Source: Archivesica marissinica (taxonomy: Eukaryota; Mollusca; Bivalvia; Venerida; Vesicomyidae). From it: a DNA stretch of 64,000 nucleotides. The stretch spans positions 45,546,638 to 45,610,637 of the forward strand of contig CM026400.1 in the NCBI GenBank assembly GCA_014843695.1, read 5' to 3'. Positions 59,501-64,000 of this stretch are shown in pieces; position 1 is the stretch's first letter; every line of letters starts with the position of its first letter. The notes beneath the pieces were generated by a model. The model had not been told where the DNA came from, ran no database searches, and saw nothing but the letters and a program-made list of their open reading frames with translations. A program made the position numbers and the translations under genes.

Positions 59501-62233
59501 ATTGAAGTGGGATTCTTCTGTTGTCTATTGAAGTGGGATTCTTCATTGTCTATTGAAGTGGGATTCTTCATGTCTATTGAAGTGGGATTCTTCATGATGT
59601 CTATTGAAGTGGGATTCTTCAGTGTCTATTGAAGTGGGATTCTTCATGTGTCTATTGAAGTGGGATTCTTCATGTTGTCTATGAAGTGGGATCTTCATGT
59701 CTATTGAAGTGGGATTCTTCATGTTGTCTATTGAAGTGGGATTCTTCATGTTGTCTATTGAAGTGGGATTCTTCATGTTGTCTATTGAAGTGGGATTCTT
59801 CATGTTGTCTATTGAAGTGGGAGTCTGTATATGTATTGAAGTCGGATTCTTCATGTTGTCTATTGAAGTGGGATTCTTCATGTTGTCTATTGAAGTGGGA
59901 TTCTTCAGTCTATTGAAGTGGGATTCTTCATGGTCTATTGAAGTGGGATTCTTCATGTCTATTGAAGTGGGATTCTTCATGTCTATTGAAGTGGGATTCT
60001 TCATGTTGTCTATTGAAGTGGGATTCTTCAGGTCTATTGAAGTGGGATTCTTCATGTCTATTGAAGTGGGATTCTTCATGTTGTCTATTGAAGTGGGATT
60101 CTTCAGGTCTATTGAAGTGGGATTCTTCATGAAACCAAACACCAAACCACAAAACCATGTCTATTGAAGTGGGATTCTTCATGTCTATTGAAGTCGGATT
60201 CTTCATGGTGTCTATTGAAGTGGGATTCTTCATGTTGTCTATTGAAGTGGGATTCTTCATGTTGTCTATTGAAGTGGGATTCTTCATGTTGTCTATTGAA
60301 GTGGGATTCTTCATGGTGTCTATTGAAGTGGGATTCTTTATCTGTATGCCGTCAGGTATTTTATTTTAACAATGTTTCATATTTGTTGCAGTGTTTTAAG
60401 TCGATAAACAGTGACCTAGATACGTTACAGACGTTGGTGCTGACAGATTGTTATAAGGTACATACGGTTATATGGTTGGTGGTGTGCACGGTATGTCATT
60501 TGTGTTTGTAAATTGTCACATTTAGATTATGTGTAATAGGAAACAGCAGTTGATCTGGCTCTATGTTCTTTGCACATTTCTTCGAATTTATTCAGCATTT
60601 AGTATATATTAGGCTGTCTCTGTGGCCTAGTGGTTAAGGCGTCCGCCTTTGGAGCGGGAAGTCGAAGGTTCGAATCTCGTTAGAGATCGTTCTGATATGG
60701 TCGGTTGGTGAGCTGCCAGCTAGTTAAATAGTAGTTACCGATTGCCTACCAGCCTGGAATACAAGCATAGGATTCGGAAAGTACCTATGTTCATAAAGAT
60801 GATGATGATTGAGCTTATTTACCCTCGCCTCCAGCGAACCATATGGGCGAGTGGATGTTCATAAAAAAGAGGCTGGATTCATTCTGGATACTTTTATAAG
60901 GTTTTTGCAAACAACATAGATCCAGATCAGCTGCAGCGTGAAGCTGCATGCTGATCAGGATCTATGTTGTTTGCTACATAGCCAATTGTCTTAGCAAGAT
61001 CATCTGAATAGCAAACATCATAGAGCCTGATCAGATGGCACGTTCCATGGTGGCTGATCTGGCTCTATGTTCTTTGCAGATACTGTTTGAACGGTATCCA
61101 GAATGAAATGGGTTAAAAAGATGTGACACTATAATAAACAAGCACTTTACTTTACTTTTATATATAACAAAGGTGATCATTTGATATAATAATTTAAAAA
61201 AAACAATAGAAAATAAAAAAAGTTGGATAATGAAAATACATGCTGTGTGCAAGGCTTGAACTCACGTCCCTAGAGGATGACTTTCCTGATATCCTGCAGC
61301 AGTTCAACGCCTGCACTATCTCACCTTTTTCGGCTTGCGGGTTAACTAATATTCACTATCAACTATTGAAGCCGTTACGATTGTGCCCTTAGGCAAGGCA
61401 TTTAAATTCCGCATGCCTCTTCTCTCTCCCTCGGTGCCGATGGATTCCGTCAGGAATGAGGTCTCGAGAGTGATTAATATAAGTTGTAGGAACGTCAAAG
61501 TCACTTGCCCTCATTGCTGTAGGATCAACTCCCACTTAGGGTGTCAATTTCTTTCAAGTGAGGAAGCTATCCCGCTTGTTTATGGTAGGTAGGTGGTTCT
61601 ACCCTTGTGCCCGCCCGTACCTGAAATACTGCTCGGATGTGCATCCGTGGTCTTCCTACAACAATAATAACTGGAGAGTCGCCACTTGGTCTAAGCGGTT
61701 TGTGCAAAATTAATCAAACACAAAAATAAATTTGTATATATTTGTAGTATGTGTATGGGTGGAGTCCGCCTCCGTGGTCGAGTGGTTAAGGTATATCGCT
61801 GACTTGTATATCACTGTAACCTATCATCACTGATGGTCACGGGTTCGAGCCCCGCTCAGGCCGTGTCTCATTTATATGAAAATGTTGGCAGTTTCTTACG
61901 GAGGTTGGTGCACCCAAGTACTGGTTAACCGCTGGAGCCTGCCCAGGAAAGGTGTTGTTAGGTAAACTGCCCGCCGGCGATATAGCCCAAAATGGTGCTG
62001 ATGCAGGCGTAAAACCCGAAATATAACATAACATATGTGTATGGGTGGATTCAGTGAATTTGCTTGTTTTTAAACATCTACCGTGTTCATGGTAACACTT
62101 AAACAGGCATTTTAAAATTCAGGTGAAGGACAACAGTTTTATGTGCCTGCTGAAACACAGTAAAAACTTGGAGGAATTGTATATAAACCACTGTCGTAAT
62201 GTGAACAAGGTCTCTCTCAGGCAAATCTGTCAG
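47444..62233 (+). CDS. F-box and leucine-rich-repeat protein (FBXL-like), six visible exons
   Basis: Exons: 47444-47588, 49077-49266, 51580-51693, 54218-54356, 60392-60457, 62123-62233; upstream and downstream exons are probably missing. FBXL proteins are substrate receptors of SCF ubiquitin ligases: the F-box binds Skp1 and the LRRs bind targets. Exon 1 encodes an acidic linker (DDDDDDSGDEE). Exon 2 is the F-box (FDDVLLRIFTLLSWKERMAI, then ERVCWRWKHL). Exons 3 to 6 encode cysteine-containing LRRs of about 26 residues (ESLDLS, RELDIS, HKVKLKRC, QTLVLTDC, EELYINHC). Exon junction phases run 0/0, 1/1, 1/1, then 2/0 between exons 4 and 5 (mismatch), then 0/0. The mismatch puts a stop in exon 5; one extra T in the T run at 60394-60397 would resolve it. 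The introns are filled with minisatellites, SINEs and MITEs. I cannot assign an ortholog, so no symbol is given. Confidence 0.8.
47589..48654. other. Intron interval, mostly unassigned, with a tRNA-like fragment
   Basis: 48376-48455 (GGCCTCCGTGGTCTAAAGCG, then GGTGGTTCGAGTCCC) looks like a tRNA-derived head with A and B boxes, perhaps a SINE head. Sequences rich in GCCCG near 47660 and 48490-48560 look repetitive but were not assigned. Confidence 0.45.
48655..48840 (-). repeat. SINE family C, copy 6 (diverged)
   Basis: Minus-strand tail AACTTGTTTCGCAATCAAGC and body CATTGCCTCTTCTCTCTCC. The head end is weak. Confidence 0.72.
48855..49005 (-). repeat. SINE family B, copy 4
   Basis: The minus-strand GAGATGGTACGGTGATCGCC body with the TTCTCTGGGTACTCCGG segment, about 70 bp before the F-box exon. 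Confidence 0.8.
49077..49266 (+). other. FBXL-like exon 2 (F-box)
   Basis: The acceptor is a pyrimidine tract TTCTTCTTGTTTTTTTAG, the donor CAAG before GTATTT. 190 bp, open in phase 0, ending phase 1. It encodes SVFDDVLLRIFTLLSWKERM and VCWRWKHLVQRTW, the Skp1-binding helices. Confidence 0.85.
49337..49904 (-). mobile_element. hAT-like MITE family G, copy 3, split by a SINE
   Basis: The left part (ATTCTAGGTCAGAATTTTTG) and right part (ACTTCGCCC region through TCTAGAATGATCCCTG) are collinear with copy 1 in the opposite orientation. A family C SINE with a 12-bp duplication sits inside it. Confidence 0.75.
49382..49619 (+). repeat. SINE family C, copy 2 (complete, with target duplication)
   Basis: The 238-bp insertion is flanked by AAAGCGCGTGAT at 49370-49381 and 49620-49631. 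Head GTGATAGCGCAGTGGATGCG, B-box GAGTTCGAGCCC, tail CAATCGAGCTAAAATAAAT. This defines the full family C unit. Confidence 0.93.
50037..50269 (-). mobile_element. Palindrome-rich TTAA-target MITE, copy 3
   Basis: TTAA at 50033-50036 and 50270-50273; termini CCCTTTCAACACCA and TGGTGTTGAATGGG; central palindrome GCCGGCTCGTGACGAGCC. Reverse orientation relative to copies 1 and 2. Confidence 0.84.
50376..50601 (+). repeat. SINE family C, copy 3
   Basis: GTCGTGATAGCGCC, then GAGTTCGTGCCCCGCTGGAG, GTGGCGATGTATTCCATC and TTTCGCAATTGAGCTGAAAT. The head has a small deletion. Confidence 0.87.
50790..51090 (+). repeat. About 22-bp CCCATTAGCCCCGCCCCTTT minisatellite
   Basis: About 14 units with C/A variation (CCGCCCC or CCACCCC) inside the hAT-like element. 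Confidence 0.93.
51235..51535 (+). repeat. About 21-bp CCTTTTTCTGACCCACCCTG minisatellite
   Basis: About 14 units. The minus-strand frames (GWVRK-like repeats) are by-products of a unit length divisible by three. Confidence 0.93.
51580..51693 (+). other. FBXL-like exon 3 (LRR)
   Basis: Acceptor TTTATCCTCCATCCAG, donor ATAG before GTAAAG; 114 bp, phase 1 to phase 1. It encodes SDKMLNSLLLRCGQYLESLD and PRFLTDFSMDII. Confidence 0.85.
51694..52409. other. Intron interval with a weak hAT-like end
   Basis: Positions 51920-52028 contain a C homopolymer and end CGACAGCGGGAACCCTGA, resembling the right end of the TTC19-intron remnant. Otherwise nothing is recognised. Confidence 0.4.
52410..54208 (+). 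repeat. 17-bp minisatellite (over 100 units)
   Basis: Units of CCATCAGTAAACCCTTC with A/G at the CAG/CGG position and a few shorter or diverged units. It stops about 9 bp before the exon 4 acceptor. It is not a telomere repeat. Confidence 0.97.
54218..54356 (+). other. FBXL-like exon 4 (LRR)
   Basis: Acceptor CGTATATACAG, donor GG before GTATGT; 139 bp, phase 1 to phase 2. It encodes KYCPDIRELDIS and NLVSRCTNLHKVKLKRCLHV. Minisatellites lie on both sides within about 10 bp. Confidence 0.85.
54360..54648 (+). repeat. 21-bp GTCCGTCTGTCTGTGTGTGT minisatellite
   Basis: About 13 units starting a few bases inside the intron donor of exon 4. The open frames on both strands are artefacts. Confidence 0.95.
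54708..57100 (+). repeat. 21-bp AT-rich minisatellite with higher-order units
   Basis: Units of GATAAATATGATTGATTTCA plus T with TAGA/TTGA variants. A 22-bp variant containing TTTGATTTGGTG recurs mostly at 85, 106 or 127 bp, that is 4 to 6 standard units plus one base. Kilobase frames of MKSIIFI type are artefacts. Confidence 0.96.
57130..57335 (+). repeat. SINE family K body, copy 2
   Basis: GGTTAGTTCTACCTGGGTGC, GGGGTCTTCTTCCTCCACCA and CTGGAGAGTCGCCATATAAC. No tRNA head was seen. Confidence 0.72.
57415..57835 (+). repeat. SINE family D, copy 4, with a triplicated tRNA-like head
   Basis: Three head units start at 57426, 57501 and 57576 (GGTCGAGTGGTTA), exactly 75 bp apart. The first two stop inside the B-box (CACGGGT, then CCGCCCGCAT). 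Only the third continues into GGGTTCGAGCCCC and the full body. Confidence 0.92.
57962..58155 (+). repeat. SINE family C, copy 4 (internal deletion)
   Basis: GTTATAGCGCAGTGGATGCT, then AAAGGTCCGGAGTTCGAAGG. About 35 bp after the B-box are missing. The tail CGTAATCGAGCTAAAATAA joins the MITE at 58158. Confidence 0.85.
58158..58446. mobile_element. mariner-type MITE (TA target)
   Basis: TA (58156-58157 and 58447-58448) flanks inverted ends CCGTAATCGTCTATATATA and its complement with few mismatches. 289 bp, non-coding. Confidence 0.8.
58555..58870 (+). repeat. 77-bp tandem repeat (three units plus remnant)
   Basis: AATGCCGTGGGAATATGGCA recurs at 58570, 58647 and 58724. A degenerate partial copy runs to about 58870. 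Confidence 0.93.
58905..60345 (+). repeat. 24/27-bp minisatellite
   Basis: Units of GAAGTGGGATTCTTCATG plus TTGTCTATT or TCTATT. All common lengths are multiples of three, so both strands show long frames (WDSSCLLK or KNPTSIDM). Two interruptions (59068 and 60133) share a CCAAACCACAAA-like insert. Confidence 0.96.
60392..60457 (+). other. FBXL-like exon 5 (LRR)
   Basis: Acceptor ATATTTGTTGCAG, donor AAG before GTACAT; 66 bp, open only in phase 0 (CFKSINSDLDTLQTLVLTDC). Exon 4 ends in phase 2, so a direct join hits a stop. The LRR spacing still fits a direct join of 4 to 5. Confidence 0.7.
60612..60815 (+). repeat. SINE family J, complete copy
   Basis: The head folds as a tRNA: seven acceptor pairs can form, A-box TGGCCTAGTGG, anticodon loop CTTTGGA between TCCGC and GCGGG, B-box GGTTCGAATC. 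The body TAGTTAAATAGTAGTTACCG is shared with 42655. Because a SINE body follows, I do not call it a tRNA gene. Confidence 0.78.
60878..61107. mobile_element. Hairpin MITE related to the TTAA palindrome family
   Basis: Terminal repeats are TTCATTCTGGATAC (60878-60891) and its complement (61094-61107). An internal 17-bp stem (60907-60923 with 60958-60974) surrounds a GCTGCAGCGTGAAGC region. The right flank reads AAATGGGTTAA, as in the 10688 family. The left flank has lost the TTAA. Confidence 0.68.
61245..61330 (-). repeat. tRNA-like fragment (unassigned SINE head)
   Basis: The minus strand has GTGAGTTCAAGCC (B-box-like) and GATAGTGCAGGCGTTGAA upstream. No body family was identified. Confidence 0.35.
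61368..61495 (+). repeat. SINE family C, copy 5 (body only)
   Basis: GAAGCCGTTACGATTGTGCC through GTCTCGAGAGTGATTAATAT. The head is lost. Confidence 0.82.
61500..61730 (+). repeat. SINE family K, copy 3
   Basis: AGGTGGTTCTACCCTTGTGC, then CGTGGTCTTCCTACAACAAT, then GGAGAGTCGCCACTTGGTC. Confidence 0.72.
61765..62038 (+). repeat. SINE family D, copy 5 (complete)
   Basis: Head CCGTGGTCGAGTGGTTAAGG and B-box GGTTCGAGCCC, body CACCCAAGTACTGGTTAACC, 3' end CGAAATATAACATAACATA. Confidence 0.9.
62123..62233 (+). other. FBXL-like exon 6 (LRR)
   Basis: Acceptor ATTTTAAAATTCAG, donor CAG before GTAAAT; 111 bp, phase 0 to phase 0. It encodes NSFMCLLKHSKNLEELYINH and NKVSLRQICQ, continuing exon 5 with a 26-residue LRR period. 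Further exons are expected beyond the window. Confidence 0.85.
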
Positions 62234-62287
62234 GTAAATGTGCATGGATTCGTGCAATGTGTTTAGTTTAATCATATTTGTGTGTGT

Positions 62288-62695
62288 ATGTGTGTGTTTT
62301 ACGTTTATCTATCGTCGCTGCCGGTTGCCCATTTGAGCGACGCCTCCTGAAGAGACTAGTCATTTTAGATTTTTGGAGGATAGTGCAATGATACCGACAG
62401 AGACCCATTCCAGAGTCTCTTCTGGTTCTTTTACATGCACGGTGTCAAGCACCGACACGAGATCTCGGTTTAAAGTCCCATCTGAAAGACCGTTAATTTT
62501 ATTATGGTCAGACTGGATTACCCGTCCAACATGTTATTTAATCATATTTTATTATAAAATCAATAGTAAATATGTCATACACATAAAGATACAATACATA
62601 GCATGACAATACAAATGGTTTGGGCCACAAGTTTTAACAACATTAGACAACGGCCTGCACCAACATGTTAACCACTGGACTACAGATGCTGATCC
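62288..62695 (-). repeat. SINE family A, copy 8, split by a LINE tail
   Basis: Minus-strand body at 62288-62536 and head remainder at 62671-62695 (TTAACCACTGGACTACAGAT type). They join exactly when 62537-62670 is removed. Confidence 0.87.
62537..62659 (-). mobile_element. 123-bp LINE 3' tail insertion with 11-bp target duplication
   Basis: CCAACATGTTA occurs at 62526-62536 and 62660-62670. The insert read on the minus strand ends in AT-rich ATAAAATATGATTAAA, as expected for a severely 5'-truncated LINE or SINE 3' end. Confidence 0.78.
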
Positions 62696-63024
62696 GTGTA
62701 ATGTGTGTGTGTTTTAGAGTTTATAAAGGTCTTCCCACCTGAATGCACTGTTAGTTTTAGGGGCTTGAAACCACTGTGTTGCCCGCACAACAAAGAGACC
62801 TTTTATTTGAGGCTAAAAGGGTCAATTTGCCGCTCAAAGTAGAGACTATTTACCATAGAGTGAATTTTGAAGCCAAAAGTGGACCTGTGTACTGCTTGCC
62901 ACTGAGATCCATAAACGTTTCGGCAGTCCCAACATGCCCGACAATTCTGCATGTATCGTAGCTTCGAGTAGTCCGGAATAGAGCCGTTGGTGATCCTGCT
63001 TGGGATCCATTGATTGTCGTCTGT
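62696..63024. other. Unassigned interval
   Basis: No exon or repeat family is supported. A 61-codon frame is unremarkable. Confidence 0.55.
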
Positions 63025-63470
63025 TGGGGGTACATCCTTCAGGGGGTACATCCTTCAGGGAGATACATCCTTCAGTGGGGTACATCCTTCAGGGGGTACA
63101 TCCTTCAGGGAGATACATCCTTCAGACACCCAACACCCAAACACCCAGGGGTACATCCTTCAGGGGGATACATCCTTCAGGGGGGTACATCCTTCAGGGA
63201 GATACATCCTTCAGGGAGTACATCCTTCAGGGAGGTACATCCTTCAGGGGGGTACATCCTTCAGGGAGGTACATCCTTCAGGGGGGTACATCCTTCAGGG
63301 GGTACATCCTTCAGGGAGGTACATCCTTCAGGGGGTACATCCTTCAGGGGGATACATCCTTCAGGGGGGTACATCCTTCAGGGAGGTACATCCTTCAGGG
63401 GGGTACATCCTTCAGGGAGGTACATCCTTCAGGGGGGTACATCCTTCAGGGAGGTACATCCTTTAGGGCT
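63025..63470 (+). repeat. 16/17-bp GGGAGGTACATCCTTCA minisatellite
   Basis: About 25 units varying in G-run length, interrupted once near 63125-63150 by an ACACCCAA-rich insert. All three plus frames remain open (QGGTSFR-like), a by-product of unit lengths not divisible by three. Confidence 0.95.
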
Positions 63471-63722
63471 CGAGCTAGACCCAAATTTTTGGGAGAAGTG
63501 AGAAAGCATCATCTAATGGTATTATTTAATAAATTGTAACATAATAGTGTTAAAATACACAATATGACTGTTGTGTACAATATTTGAATAGGAGTGCTCT
63601 GCAATGGCCAGTGGACAATAAATATTTTGTCTGAAAATTGTATAAAAAAAATATATATAGAGAAGTTGTCAAGGTCTAATGGGCGACTACTTCGCCCATG
63701 TTGGCGTCTAGAATAAGCCCGT
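63470..63722 (-). mobile_element. hAT-like MITE family G, copy 4
   Basis: Shares TTTTTGGGAGAAGTGAGAAA and GCGACTACTTCGCCCATG with copy 3. The terminal TCTAGAATAAGCCCG is diverged. Confidence 0.7.
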
Positions 63723-64000
63723 CCTTGTGTCCCTTGTGATATATGCCAACGATCGATTGTCCCGTGAAAAACACATGTAGAAGTGGTTGTGTCATCTTTC
63801 CTCATTGACGCTGCCATCGTTGCCGCTCGTGGTCGCTCGGATACCCAATCTTCTGATTGTTGTGGTATGGAGATGAGATGCTCTTCAGAAGGAGAGTTGA
63901 GGCGAGTCATTTACTACCTTCTCGACGTCCTTTGCTTTTCATATCCACTCCCATGATGTTTATCTGCGGAGAAATTGTAGTTAGACTAAGATTTTTTTCT
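63723..64000. other. Unassigned, possible minus-strand exon
   Basis: On the minus strand, 63910 to about 63730 is open with non-repetitive composition (SPSEEHLISIPQQSEDWVSE). No family is recognised and no firm splice sites are seen. Confidence 0.25.

Noticed and set aside
59027..60511. Long frames (KNPTSID and WDSSCLLK repeats) on both strands
   Set aside because: Unit lengths of 24/27 bp keep frames open automatically; located in an intron of the FBXL-like gene.
60612..60690. Functional tRNA gene
   Set aside because: It folds well, but a SINE body shared with 42655 follows directly, so it is a SINE head.

Overview
The window is a repeat-saturated animal nuclear sequence. Its genes have introns, and it contains non-LTR retrotransposons, several tRNA-headed SINE families, Tc1/mariner, hAT-like and TTAA-target elements, and many kilobase-scale minisatellites. 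The SINE bodies and the single-exon DUF271-type glycosyltransferase look lophotrochozoan, most likely molluscan and possibly bivalve. That is a judgement from pattern familiarity, not from a search. Two N gaps (1-854 and 45785-46794) each abut a tandem array.

Layout. 855-10010: a 25-bp satellite of about 7.6 kb split by one Tc1-like transposon (1094-2607). 10020-18670: SINEs, MITEs and two minisatellites (105-bp and about 22-bp units). 18974-21729 (minus): a two-exon TTC19 gene whose short first exon encodes a mitochondrial presequence and was found from splice phase. 22570-30340: a nest of three LINEs and several SINEs; one insertion has a 13-bp target-site duplication. 30848-36290 (minus): a near-complete two-ORF LINE ending in a TATC tail. 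36478-36702: a Polinton/Maverick-like DNA polymerase fragment. 38324-39421 (minus): an intronless type II membrane glycosyltransferase. 39780-40990: a SINE split by a 988-bp fold-back element. 42800-45784: 52-bp and 32-bp arrays and a TTAA-target MITE. 47444-62233 (plus): six exons of an F-box/leucine-rich-repeat gene; its introns carry at least six tandem arrays and many SINE/MITE insertions, and several repeats start or stop within tens of bases of a splice site. 62288-64000: a SINE with a nested LINE tail, a 17-bp array and a hAT-like MITE.

The host genes are TTC19 (mitochondrial complex III maintenance), a putative Golgi glycosyltransferase and a putative SCF substrate receptor. Nothing suggests that they act together. 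The main story is how repeats nest in each other and crowd host exons. I see no bacterial operon, CRISPR array or intact virus. The very long open frames in the arrays are by-products of repeat arithmetic.
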